From positions 20,943-84,942 of the forward strand of contig CALBKM010000038.1 in the NCBI GenBank assembly GCA_937895705.1: DNA of 64,000 bases, given 5' to 3'. Position numbers and translations under genes: made by a program. The notes below the pieces were generated by a model. It was not told where the DNA came from. It saw nothing but the letters and a program-made list of their open reading frames with translations, and ran no database searches. Positions 46,011 through 54,427 of this stretch are shown one piece after another (within the stretch, counting starts at the first letter, position 1; each line of letters begins with the position of its first letter). The stretch is from an uncultured Clostridia bacterium. GTDB taxonomy: Bacteria > Bacillota > Clostridia > Lachnospirales > Lachnospiraceae.

Positions 46011-47783
46011 TTAGTTTTCGAACTGAGCCATATAAAGCTTGTAGTATTCGCCCTTTTTCGCCATCAGTTCCGCCGGAGAGCCGGACTCGATAATACCTCC
46101 TTTATCTACCACGAAAATCCGGTCTGCCTTCTGAATGGTGGATAATCTGTGGGCTACCACAAAAGAAGTCCGTCCCGCAAGCAGCGTCTCGATTCCCTGC
46201 TGAACAAGAAGCTCCGTATGGGTATCGATACTGGAGGTCGCCTCATCCAATATGAGAATACGCGGTGCGGATACCATGGTTCTGGCAAAGGCCAGGAGCT
46301 GACGCTGTCCGATGGAAAGTCCTGCTCCTCTCTCCTTTATCTTTGTGTCATATCCGTCCTCCATCTTCATAATGAACTCGTGGGCATTGACCGCCTTTGC
46401 CGCAGCCTCGATTTCCTCATCGGTGGCATCTAACTTCCCGTAGCGAATATTCTCCCGCACCGTCCCGGAGAACAGGAAATTCTCCTGGGTCATAACACCC
46501 ATCTGTTCACGAAGGCTGGCCACGGACACCTTTTTGATATCGTAACCGTCAATCCGTACCTCACCCTTTTGCACATCGTAGAACCGGGACAATAAATTTA
46601 CAATGGTGGACTTTCCGGCACCGGTCGGTCCTACGAGTGCAATGGTTTCTCCCGGCTTTACCGTAAAGCTCACATCGGACAGGACGTCCGGATCATCATC
46701 GTAATGGAAGGAAACATGGGAAAAGGTCACTTCTCCCTTAATTTTCGGAAGTTCCACCGCATCCGCCGCATCCGTAATCTCCGCCTCGGTATCCAGAATT
46801 TCAAAAATACGTTCCGCACCGGTAATATTGGTCACTAACTGGTTGTAGAAATTACTGAGATTCATAAGCGGTTGCCAGAACATGGCAATATAGCTTCCGA
46901 AGGAAATCAGCGCACCCACCTGCACCTCACCTTTCCCGATCAGCGTTACACCGACCCAGTACATCATCATGCCGGCAATTCCCCAGCAAATATCTACCAC
47001 CGGACCGAAGGCATCCGCATAGCGCACCGCCATGTCAAAAGAATCATAGTGCTGCTTTAACAACTCATCAAAGGTATCTTCCGTCTCTCCTTCCGCATGA
47101 AAGCTTTGAATGACACGGATTCCCGCCACATCCTCATGCAAAAAAGCATTCAGATTGGAGTTCTTCTTACGGAAAATCTGCCATCTTTTATGTGACTTAC
47201 TCTGCACATACCATACACCGATGGCCATAAGCGGCATGGCACTCATGGAAGCCAGACCCAGCTTTCCGTTTTTCACAATCATAATAATCACAACCGCAAT
47301 GAGCGTTATCGCATCCGGAATCAATGTAGTAACACTGTTTGCCAGTACATCCTTTAAAGAGTTTACGTCTCCCATCAAACGAGCCAGAATCTTTCCCGTC
47401 GGACGGCTGTCAAAAAACTGAAAACCCAGGGTCTGGATATGTTCGTACAGTTCCTTACGAATCTTTACCAGTACATCGTTGGATACCTTCGCCATCAAAT
47501 ACATACGAAGCTTAATCAAAAGAATCAGAAGTACATTCAGCGTAATGCCGAGAATCCCCAGCTTTATCAATCCTTCGGAATCCTTATTTTTGATATGTAC
47601 ATCAATTGCCCGCTCCAAAATAATCGGGTTCAATAACACAATCGTCGTGGTTGCCGCCATCAAAAGCATGACCACTGCAATTGTCTTTTTATACCCGAAC
47701 AGATACTTAAACAACCGGAACAGTGTCTCCCGTTTGGTCTTTTCCGAAATCTGTTCATCCTGTTTTGTCGCATTTCTAGCCAT
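46011..47783 (-). CDS. ABC exporter half-transporter, BmrD/YheH-like (catalytically intact)
   Basis: 590 aa: six membrane helices (residues about 30-320) then an ATPase domain. Walker A is GPTGAGKSTIVNLL; Walker B is ILILDEATSSID with the catalytic Glu. The signature is altered to LSIGQ. It follows the partner gene by 13 nt. In heterodimeric exporters the partner with canonical Walker B pairs with one with a degenerate Walker B, and here the altered LSIGQ would face the partner's degenerate Walker B, so both belong to one impaired site. This matches the BmrC/BmrD type of multidrug exporter. Substrate is unknown. Confidence 0.88.
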   Translation of the reverse strand: MARNATKQDEQISEKTKRETLFRLFKYLFGYKKTIAVVMLLMAATTTIVLLNPIILERAIDVHIKNKDSEGLIKLGILGITLNVLLILLIKLRMYLMAKVSNDVLVKIRKELYEHIQTLGFQFFDSRPTGKILARLMGDVNSLKDVLANSVTTLIPDAITLIAVVIIMIVKNGKLGLASMSAMPLMAIGVWYVQSKSHKRWQIFRKKNSNLNAFLHEDVAGIRVIQSFHAEGETEDTFDELLKQHYDSFDMAVRYADAFGPVVDICWGIAGMMMYWVGVTLIGKGEVQVGALISFGSYIAMFWQPLMNLSNFYNQLVTNITGAERIFEILDTEAEITDAADAVELPKIKGEVTFSHVSFHYDDDPDVLSDVSFTVKPGETIALVGPTGAGKSTIVNLLSRFYDVQKGEVRIDGYDIKKVSVASLREQMGVMTQENFLFSGTVRENIRYGKLDATDEEIEAAAKAVNAHEFIMKMEDGYDTKIKERGAGLSIGQRQLLAFARTMVSAPRILILDEATSSIDTHTELLVQQGIETLLAGRTSFVVAHRLSTIQKADRIFVVDKGGIIESGSPAELMAKKGEYYKLYMAQFEN

Positions 47784-47796
47784 TTCTTACTCACCT

Positions 47797-49566
47797 CTAT
47801 TCTGTTAGCGAAGCGGCAACTTCGCCCGTTACCGGACTCTCCTCCGGCACACCCATATATTCTCCGTACTGTGCCTGATAGGTCTTGTAATAATATCCCT
47901 TCTTCGCAAGAAGCTCCTGGTGGGTTCCCCGTTCGGCAATTCTTCCTTCTTCCAGTACAATAATCTCATCCGCATGACGCACGGAAGAAATACGATGGGC
48001 AATAATTAACTTCGTAATGCCGGTAATCTCCCGAAGTGTCTTCTGAATCATACGCTCCGTCTCCATATCTAACGCCGACGTGGAATCATCCAGCACAAGA
48101 ATCGGTGTATCTTTTGCAAAGGCTCTCGCCATACTGATTCGTTGCTTCTGACCTCCGGAAAGACCGACACCCCGTTCTCCGATAATGGTTTCCGCACCGT
48201 CTTCAAGATTGCCCACAAATCCGGCAGCCTGGGCCTTCTGAAGGGCCGTTGCCACCTCCGCATCCGTGGTCGTATTCCTTCTTCCCAACTTTACGTTTTC
48301 ACTGACGGAATCCGAGAACAGGAACACATCCTGCATCACCAGAGACACACTCTCCCGTACCTGTCCGAGGGATAGGTTTTTTACGTCCACACCATCCAGC
48401 CGCACAGTACCGGAATTCACATCGTACATACGAAGCAACAGGTTGATCAACGAGCTCTTTCCCGAGCCTGTAGCGCCGATAATACCCAGGGTGTTTCCCG
48501 CCGGCACCCGGAATGACACATCTTGTAAAATCTTCTTGTCTTCCAGCTCGAAATCCACATGTTCAAAGGAAATCTCGCCCTTTACCTGCGGAATCTTCAC
48601 CGGATTCTCCGGTTCCGCAATCATGGAAGTCTCCTTGTAGATCTTATTAATCTTCTTCCTGGAGGCAAAGGCCGCCGCCAGTTCATTGGACAACCAGCCC
48701 AGCATTTCCAGCGGCCATACCACATTGTTACAATATTCGATAAAGGCCCCCAAAGTACCCAGGGTGATCTCCCCGTTCATTACCATGATACCGCCCACAA
48801 TAATCGAGGTAATCGGTAACACCTTCGAAATCATCTGAAAAAACGGATAATAGCGAATCCAAAGCTTCGACTGCCGCATATTCAGGTCATAATACTTTTT
48901 GTTATGCTGTAAAAACTTTTTGATTTCGAATTTCTCCCTTGCAAAAGCCTTTACGGTACGTACTCCGGCTAAATTCTCCTCTGCCACGGTATTCATTTCC
49001 GCATTTTCTTCACTGATATCCTCGTATACCTTATCAAGCTTTTTCTCCAGTACAATGGCCAATATTGCACATACCGGAATCGCAATCAGCGGTATAATCG
49101 ACAGTTTCAGGCTGATGCGCACCATACAGAACACCACCATGGACATGTGGATAATCACATTTAAAATCAGCATTCCGATATAACCGAAGGATGCCTGAAT
49201 ACGGTCAACATCATCCTTTACACGGGACATAATCTCTCCGGTATTACTCTTGTCAAAATAGTTCACGGAAAGCTTCTGGATATGCCGGAACAGTCCCTTT
49301 CGGATATCCACACTGATTTTAAAGCTGGTGGTATCAAACAAATACTCCTTGGTATAGCCGAATACAACTCTTCCCAAGGCAAACACAAGCATCATTCCCA
49401 AGGAGTACTTTAGCAACGAAAGCTCCCCCTTGCCAATAACATCATCGATGATTCGAATCGTCACCTGCGGATTCAACATATCGATGGTAATCTGTGCTAC
49501 CAGACAGATTACCGCAATCAAATACGAGAACCAATACTTTTTCAAATAATAACTTACCTTCTTCAT
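47797..49566 (-). CDS. ABC exporter half-transporter, BmrC/YheI-like (degenerate Walker B)
   Basis: 589 aa: six membrane helices (residues about 15-310) and an ATPase domain with Walker A GATGSGKSSLINLL and canonical signature LSGGQKQRISMARAF. The Walker B is LVLDDSTSALD: an Asp replaces the catalytic Glu, as in BmrC and TM287. It is therefore the degenerate half of a heterodimer. The start is ATG 49566 after GGAGGAG; the frame extends to 49623, but that part lies across the attenuator hairpin. It is the first structural gene after the leader ORF. Confidence 0.9.
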   Translation of the reverse strand: MKKVSYYLKKYWFSYLIAVICLVAQITIDMLNPQVTIRIIDDVIGKGELSLLKYSLGMMLVFALGRVVFGYTKEYLFDTTSFKISVDIRKGLFRHIQKLSVNYFDKSNTGEIMSRVKDDVDRIQASFGYIGMLILNVIIHMSMVVFCMVRISLKLSIIPLIAIPVCAILAIVLEKKLDKVYEDISEENAEMNTVAEENLAGVRTVKAFAREKFEIKKFLQHNKKYYDLNMRQSKLWIRYYPFFQMISKVLPITSIIVGGIMVMNGEITLGTLGAFIEYCNNVVWPLEMLGWLSNELAAAFASRKKINKIYKETSMIAEPENPVKIPQVKGEISFEHVDFELEDKKILQDVSFRVPAGNTLGIIGATGSGKSSLINLLLRMYDVNSGTVRLDGVDVKNLSLGQVRESVSLVMQDVFLFSDSVSENVKLGRRNTTTDAEVATALQKAQAAGFVGNLEDGAETIIGERGVGLSGGQKQRISMARAFAKDTPILVLDDSTSALDMETERMIQKTLREITGITKLIIAHRISSVRHADEIIVLEEGRIAERGTHQELLAKKGYYYKTYQAQYGEYMGVPEESPVTGEVAASLTE

Positions 49567-49595
49567 AACTCCTCCAAAACCACATCTTGTCACAG

Positions 49596-49636
49596 ATAAA
49601 GAAAGAGCCCGTAGCGCAATCACACTACAGGCTCAC
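49596..49636 (-). terminator. Attenuator-like terminator between leader ORF and ABC genes
   Basis: On the minus strand GAGCCTGTAGTG-tgattg-CGCTACGGGCTC is a 12-bp stem with two G-T pairs, followed by TTTCTTT. The stem arms are 49634-49623 and 49616-49605. It starts about 31 nt after the leader stop codon and ends about 38 nt before the exporter start. A terminator inside an operon leader suggests control by readthrough. Confidence 0.7.
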
Positions 49637-49665
49637 ATTCATCATATCGCAATACAAAAACAAAT

Positions 49666-49767
49666 CTATCTCGGACAAGATGAGGTCATACCATATGTTC
49701 TCTGCACATAACTCTTACAAAACGTATTCACATTTGTCATCATTACATTTAATTTTTTGTTGTTCAT
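49666..49767 (-). CDS. 33-codon leader ORF upstream of the ABC exporter
   Basis: An ATG at 49767 with GTGAGGG 7-8 nt upstream opens a 33-codon frame encoding MNNKKLNVMMTNVNTFCKSY followed by VQRTYGMTSSCPR. It starts about 58 nt after the predicted transcription start and ends just before the attenuator hairpin. The larger open frame to 49860 begins inside the promoter and is not real. Most likely it is a ribosome-stalling leader like BmrB of Bacillus. The two Cys residues and the export pump nearby leave a small secreted peptide as a second possibility. Confidence 0.65.
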   Translation of the reverse strand: MNNKKLNVMMTNVNTFCKSYVQRTYGMTSSCPR

Positions 49768-49831
49768 ATCGTATCCCTCACTTTCTTTTAAATTTCGGCT
49801 TACACCGATTTCCTTTTCTGACAACAGTTGT

Positions 49832-49860
49832 ATTATAGTCTTACTGTCCGGTCTTGTCAA
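49832..49860 (-). promoter_or_regulatory. Consensus promoter of the leader-ABC exporter operon
   Basis: On the minus strand the -35 is TTGACA (49860-49855), the spacer is 17 nt and the -10 is TATAAT (49837-49832). It is a perfect vegetative promoter, the strongest in the window. A strong constitutive promoter combined with a downstream terminator is the usual layout of attenuation. Confidence 0.85.
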
Positions 49861-49912
49861 TCCCTATTTTCTTTTTGAAACAAACTTAGTTTTTCCTTAC
49901 AAGCCGCACGGT

Positions 49913-51025
49913 TTATTCCTGTTCCGTCTTAAAAATCGACTTACAGAAATTATATAAGCCGCTGGAAATCGCAGGGTCTCCGTGGTCGGAACCCGGAATC
50001 TCCCACCAAATATGATTGACTCCGTTGGTATTTAAGATATTGTGGTAGCTAAGTGGAAACTTACCTACCACGCTATCCTTGTCACCACTGCAAATCATCA
50101 ATATCTCCGGACTTTCTCCTTCAAATACCAACTCCTCTTCCGAAAAGGTACCCACATGGTCCAGAAACATATCCTTGCCCGGTGTCAGGCCCGGCGCCGG
50201 AGCAATCGCGCCCACATAACCGAACAAATCCGGTCTGGAAAACCCGATACAAAGAGACTCTCTTCCTCCCATGGAAAAGCCGACAACTGCCGTGTTTTCA
50301 CGTCCGGTAGCCACGGAATAATTCGCTTCCATAAACGGCATCAAATCATTTGCCATATCGTTTACAAAATTATCGTAAGCCGCCATATTCTCATGGTCAA
50401 TGGCTGTAAAACGATCTTTTGTGGCACTGGAGAACATGTTCGGGAAAACAAGAATCATCTCCTTCGCTTCTCCCTTTGCTGCCAGATTTGCTGCAATCAC
50501 ACGGGCTCCGCTGTTCCCGTTTCCGATCATATCCTTCTCGGAACCGCCCACACCGTGCAACACATAAGTCACCGGATACTGCTTCTCTTCGGTGTAGCCC
50601 GCCGGAAGCGCAATAATCACGTTCTTTTCTCTTCCGCAAGTAGTGGAATAATACTTCGTCGTAATGATTTCTCCGTACACCACATCACTCTTTTTGTACA
50701 AATATCCTGCCGGTGCTTTTACCTCTATGGTTGCACCTGCCTCTGCCATATCCGCACCGTTTCCGTTATTAAACCACGCATTCTCTGCATATACCGGTGC
50801 CGGTGTAGCCGTCGGTGCAGGGGTTGCGGTCGGCTCCGGCGTTGCGGTCGGTTCCGGGGTAGCAGTAGGTACCGGGGTAGCTGTTGCTTCCGGCGCAGGT
50901 GTCGCGGTCGCTTCCGCCGTCGGCTTTGCGTCCGTTTCCGTATCCTTTCCGCAAGCGACAAAGCTTACCATCATACCGCATACAAGCAGCGCTGCAATTC
51001 CGGATTTCTTAAAACTTCTTTTCAT
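49913..51025 (-). CDS. Lipoprotein esterase, CE1-like alpha/beta hydrolase
   Basis: 370 aa. The signal ends VSFVACGKD (lipobox Cys). A Thr/Ala/Pro-rich linker with ATPEP/ATPAP repeats (about residues 30-68) holds the catalytic domain away from the membrane. That domain has the nucleophile GFSMGG, the Asp region ICSGDKDSVV and the His GSDHGD, as in feruloyl/acetyl esterases of carbohydrate esterase family 1. The start is ATG 51025, 7 nt after AAAGGG; the frame to 51142 passes upstream of the promoter. Near the xylanase at 52.1 kb it may remove ferulate or acetate from xylan. Confidence 0.82.
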   Translation of the reverse strand: MKRSFKKSGIAALLVCGMMVSFVACGKDTETDAKPTAEATATPAPEATATPVPTATPEPTATPEPTATPAPTATPAPVYAENAWFNNGNGADMAEAGATIEVKAPAGYLYKKSDVVYGEIITTKYYSTTCGREKNVIIALPAGYTEEKQYPVTYVLHGVGGSEKDMIGNGNSGARVIAANLAAKGEAKEMILVFPNMFSSATKDRFTAIDHENMAAYDNFVNDMANDLMPFMEANYSVATGRENTAVVGFSMGGRESLCIGFSRPDLFGYVGAIAPAPGLTPGKDMFLDHVGTFSEEELVFEGESPEILMICSGDKDSVVGKFPLSYHNILNTNGVNHIWWEIPGSDHGDPAISSGLYNFCKSIFKTEQE

Positions 51026-51098
51026 ATCCATTCCCTTTCTTTTGATAGAACTCTCGTACTTCCGATTCCTATCACAATAAAACATTCTCACGATGACC

Positions 51099-51127
51099 AT
51101 TATATTCCATTCCGGTTCGTTCGTCAA
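51099..51127 (-). promoter_or_regulatory. Promoter of the esterase gene
   Basis: On the minus strand TTGACG (51127-51122), a 17-nt spacer and TATAAT (51104-51099) are seen, about 74 nt before the esterase start. Confidence 0.7.
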
Positions 51128-51170
51128 CAAAAAACACTTCAAATTTCCTTACAAAACTTCATTTTTTTAC

Positions 51171-51203
51171 AAAAAAAGTGCCATGCACTCTTACATGACA
51201 CTT
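51171..51203 (-). terminator. Terminator of tepA
   Basis: On the minus strand AAGTGTCATG-taagagtg-CATGGCACTT (10 bp with one wobble) is followed by a run of seven Ts. It lies about 20 nt after the tepA stop. Confidence 0.8.
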
Positions 51204-51221
51204 TCACATAACCTCATTGTC

Positions 51222-51992
51222 TTATCTCATCATTTCTTTCATCTTTTTCATCGCCGCCTGTATACCGCCCACTTCGTCGATAAATCCCTCTCTTACCGCA
51301 TCTTCTCCCACGAGAATCGTCCCTAAATCCTTGGTCAGTTCTCCTTCCTTTAACATCATTTCTTCGATACGTTCCTTTTTCACCCTGCTGTGAGACGCCA
51401 CAAAACCGGTGATGCGGTCCTGAATCCGACGGAAATACTCGTAGGTCTGCGGAGCCCCGATAACCATACCGCTCATACGCACCGGATGCACAATCATGGT
51501 GCCGGTCGGTACAATAAAGGAATAATCCGTGGACACCGCCAGCGGCACACCGATGGAGTGGCCTCCGCCCAGTACCAAAGATACTGTCGGTTTGCTTAAG
51601 GAGGCAATCATCTCCGCAATCGCCAATCCGCTTTCCACATCTCCGCCCACCGTATTGAGTAAAATCAAAAGACCTCCAATGTTTTTATCATCCTCTATCT
51701 GCGCCAATTGCGGCAGAATATGCTCGTACTTTGTGGTCTTCATATTCTGTGCGGAACACTCATGCCCTTCAATTTCCCCGATAATAGAAAGCAAATGAAT
51801 CCGCTTTCCCGGTTCATCTGTATTTAACACCGTCTGTCCGTATTCGGAAATCTTTTCATCCCGCTGCTTTTCCGCTTCGCGACGCTCCGCTCTGTCATCG
51901 GAGGAATTGTTTTTCTTGTTATCTACTTCGTATACATCATCTTTCGTAATGCTACTCTTTTCCATGTTGTTCTCATTCATATTTCGTTCCAT
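51222..51992 (-). CDS. tepA: TepA/ClpP-like membrane-free serine protease
   Basis: 256 aa. The N-terminus is Asn/Lys-rich. The ClpP/crotonase fold begins at about residue 68 with LLSIIGEIEGHE. The serine motif is LVLGGGHSIGVPLAVS and the catalytic Lys/His side is within TGTMIVHPVRMSG (about residue 175). This matches Bacillus TepA (YmfB), a translocation-enhancing protease that degrades signal peptides or spore-associated proteins. Start ATG 51992 follows AAGG. It is its own transcription unit with terminator. Confidence 0.85.
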   Translation of the reverse strand: MERNMNENNMEKSSITKDDVYEVDNKKNNSSDDRAERREAEKQRDEKISEYGQTVLNTDEPGKRIHLLSIIGEIEGHECSAQNMKTTKYEHILPQLAQIEDDKNIGGLLILLNTVGGDVESGLAIAEMIASLSKPTVSLVLGGGHSIGVPLAVSTDYSFIVPTGTMIVHPVRMSGMVIGAPQTYEYFRRIQDRITGFVASHSRVKKERIEEMMLKEGELTKDLGTILVGEDAVREGFIDEVGGIQAAMKKMKEMMR

Positions 51993-52053
51993 ACAGTTAC
52001 CTTTTCCTTCCTATTTTTTGTAACAGTATGCCCGGAAAACACGAATGGCATAC

Positions 52054-52084
52054 AAAAAGGGGCCGCATCCGCAGATACAGCCCC
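52054..52084 (-). terminator. Terminator of the xylanase gene
   Basis: On the minus strand GGGGCTGTATC-tgcg-GATGCGGCCCC is an 11-bp stem with two G-T pairs, followed by TTTTT. It lies 18 nt past the xylanase stop. Confidence 0.8.
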
Positions 52085-52101
52085 AAAAAGCATGTGACAA
52101 A

Positions 52102-54102
52102 TTAAAACTTCAAATAATCAATATAAGCATCCCAGCTGCCGTCATCGGTGGTTACCACCAACTCGATAGTCACCTGTCCGGTTGTGTGCTTTACATTCTG
52201 AATGGTATACTCGGTCGGATTATTGTTTCCGAAGGAAAACGTTCCCACAGTCTGACCGTTGATCACCAAATCCACTTTTGCGGTCTTGGAATTGTTGGAA
52301 GCACCACGCAGGGTAAAGTTGTGAGTATCGTATGCAAAATACTGGGAGAAGGACACCTTATCGTTGTTTGCATACAATGCCACACCGTTAAACGGATTAT
52401 TTGTATTTCCGGTGTACTGTCCGCTCTTGGTCATAGACTCACACTGTACCTGATTGGTCTGTGCCACCGCATTTCCGTTGTTATTGCTTCCGGTTGCCGC
52501 ACTGATGGACAAATAGTCCGCATAGCAATCCCAGCTACCGTCATCGGTGGTTACCACCAGCTGAACCGTCTGATTGCCGGTTCCGTGGGATACATTTTTA
52601 ATCGTTACATCGGTTGCCTGGGTACCGGTAAAGCTGAAGGTTCCCTTGGTCTGTCCGCCGATTACCAAATCCACCTTTGCGGTATTGGAACCGTTGGATG
52701 CACCGCGTAACGTAAAGTCGTGGGTTCCGGATGCAAAGTACTGGGTGTAAGAAACCGCATCGTTATTTGCATACAATGCCACACCGTCAAACGGATTACC
52801 TACATTTCCGGTATACTGGCCGCTCTTGGTCATATTTTCGCACTGTACAACCGTAGCACTTCCCGCAGAACCGCTATTTCCGGTATTTCCTGCATTTCCA
52901 TTATTTCCGGTATTTCCACTGTTTCCGGTGTTATTATTTCCACCGGTCATTCCCGCATCACGATATGCCTCTAACATACGGTAATAAGCGCTCTTCGGCT
53001 GTCCCAGAGAGGAGAACAGAAGCGGTCTCTCTCCGCGAATCCAGGTAACATCATCAGAAAGTCCCCAAATGGTAATTCCGGTAATCTTTCCACCGTTTTT
53101 CTTTAACGCCAATACATTGGACATAATCTGATACAGGTAGTTTGCCTGATCGGTATCGCCTTTATTTACTACATCAAGCTCCGTAATCTGTACTTCAAAT
53201 CCTGCATTTAAGAAAGCCTTTACCGCATCCGTATAGTAGGAAACACTCGGATAGTTCGTGTTCAGGTGGGACTGCATACCCACACCGTCACAAATCTTTC
53301 CGTTGGAGTTGATGAAATTAATCATGGTAATAATATCATTAACTTCCATATAGGTGTTGAAGTCATTGTAAAACAAGCTTACGGAATTGCCTTTTCCGAA
53401 GTACTCCAAACGCTCATGGGCATACTGGAATGCCTTCTTTACAAAGGACGGATAGTTGTTAACATTTCCGTAAATAGACAACCAACCGCAGTTCGTTGCA
53501 TGCTGGTACTCATTCACTACATCCCACGCATACACCACATCGCCGTACGGACTGTTGTACACATGATTGATTACGGATTTTACATAGTATTCCATACGCA
53601 AATCCATCTGCGCCTGGGATACATAACCGTAATTGGTGGAATATCCGGTTCTGAAGAACCAGTCCGGAGTCTGGCTGTGCCATACCAGCGTATGTGCACG
53701 CATTTTCAAACCGTTCTGGTGACAAATCTTCAGCACCTCATCCAAGGTATTAAAATTGATTCTCGGAACATAGGTCTCCGTCATGGAAGACGGTACATAA
53801 TATCCCAATCGTCTCGCTTCGTCTTTGGAAATCAAAGTCGCAGAATATCCCAACATCGCATCCGGCTTCATCTCATTTTCCAGTGTGATACTGTTGTACT
53901 GAGACTTCACATGTGCCAGTGTATTTGCATTCCGCAACTGGTTTAAGTTGATACAGGTTCCGGAATACCCAAACGCAGAACCGTATGTATTCAACAACGT
54001 ATCTTCTGCCGCTTCCGCACGATGGTTCGGAACCAGCAATGTGCCCACCAGCAATGCCGCTGTAAGGACAGAACTTACCCACTTCTTAAACTTCTTTTTC
54101 AT
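52102..54102 (-). CDS. Secreted GH10 endo-1,4-beta-xylanase with two CBM36-like modules
   Basis: 666 aa. A signal peptide (cut after about residue 33, at AEAAE) is followed by a GH10 domain (about 34-370). Its acid/base is in YAWDVVNEYQHA, its nucleophile in FEVQITELDVVNKG, and the substrate-binding HTLVWHSQTPDWFF is present. A Gly/Asn/Ser-rich linker leads to two tandem modules (about 415-525 and 550-666), each containing YTGN..NPF(D/N)GVALYANND and a TTDDGSWD..(A/I)DYL end. The Asp/Trp/Tyr pattern is typical of calcium-dependent xylan-binding CBM36. It is free, not cell-wall anchored. ATG 54102 is preferred over the frame to 54132. Confidence 0.9.
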   Translation of the reverse strand: MKKKFKKWVSSVLTAALLVGTLLVPNHRAEAAEDTLLNTYGSAFGYSGTCINLNQLRNANTLAHVKSQYNSITLENEMKPDAMLGYSATLISKDEARRLGYYVPSSMTETYVPRINFNTLDEVLKICHQNGLKMRAHTLVWHSQTPDWFFRTGYSTNYGYVSQAQMDLRMEYYVKSVINHVYNSPYGDVVYAWDVVNEYQHATNCGWLSIYGNVNNYPSFVKKAFQYAHERLEYFGKGNSVSLFYNDFNTYMEVNDIITMINFINSNGKICDGVGMQSHLNTNYPSVSYYTDAVKAFLNAGFEVQITELDVVNKGDTDQANYLYQIMSNVLALKKNGGKITGITIWGLSDDVTWIRGERPLLFSSLGQPKSAYYRMLEAYRDAGMTGGNNNTGNSGNTGNNGNAGNTGNSGSAGSATVVQCENMTKSGQYTGNVGNPFDGVALYANNDAVSYTQYFASGTHDFTLRGASNGSNTAKVDLVIGGQTKGTFSFTGTQATDVTIKNVSHGTGNQTVQLVVTTDDGSWDCYADYLSISAATGSNNNGNAVAQTNQVQCESMTKSGQYTGNTNNPFNGVALYANNDKVSFSQYFAYDTHNFTLRGASNNSKTAKVDLVINGQTVGTFSFGNNNPTEYTIQNVKHTTGQVTIELVVTTDDGSWDAYIDYLKF

Positions 54103-54231
54103 TTTAAAATTTAACCTCCAAAATAGTAACAAAATTCATTCCCCATCTATATGTCAAACTTGATTTTAGCCCGTTTTTACCTCCTTTCCGTATAAATTTA
54201 TCAATTTCGACATATAATTAGTTACATTCAA

Positions 54232-54240
54232 ATTATACCA
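54232..54240 (-). promoter_or_regulatory. Extended -10 promoter of the xylanase gene
   Basis: On the minus strand TGGTATAAT (54240-54232) is a perfect extended -10; no good -35 is seen 16-18 nt upstream. Transcription would give a 5' leader of about 120 nt. Confidence 0.45.
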
Positions 54241-54298
54241 TATTATTTTCTGTAAGTGTATACGACCTATGTACTATTCTGTGAGGTTTTCAGAACAT

Positions 54299-54377
54299 AG
54301 AGTCCGCTTTGCGGACTCTCGCGCCGAGCGCGGTCGCTTGCGACATCTTCCAATCGCACGAGTGCGCATCCCGCGGA
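54299..54377 (-). repeat. Structured dispersed repeat, copy 1
   Basis: The unit has a stem AGAGTCCGC-ttt-GCGGACTCT (54299-54319), then CGCGCCGAGCGCG, a second stem GTCGC-tt-GCGAC (54333-54344), ATCTTCC, and a tail ending TGCGCATCC. The same order appears at 57538-57617 with different bases in the stems that still pair. It sits between the xylanase promoter and the terminator block. Confidence 0.7.
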
Positions 54378-54380
54378 GCG

Positions 54381-54427
54381 TTTTTTTGCTTTATAAGAAA
54401 TGCACAATTTCTTATAAAGCAAAAAAA
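54381..54427. terminator. 47-bp perfect palindrome, bidirectional terminator
   Basis: TTTTTTTGCTTTATAAGAAA and its complement form 21-bp arms around a 5-nt loop (54402-54406). Seven As and seven Ts flank the stem on either strand, so it could stop transcription in both directions. The A-run (54421-54427) is also the T-tract of the metY terminator that abuts it. Confidence 0.8.

Noticed and set aside
49666..49860. 64-codon frame starting at 49860
   Set aside because: It begins on the -35 hexamer of the promoter, so it cannot be made from this transcript; only the last 33 codons have a ribosome site.
50042..51211. 389-codon open frame on the plus strand
   Set aside because: It is the reverse of the CE1-like esterase and its promoter; Arg/Cys/Gly-rich, with no domain. 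Its length comes from the esterase's Thr/Ala/Pro linker repeats.
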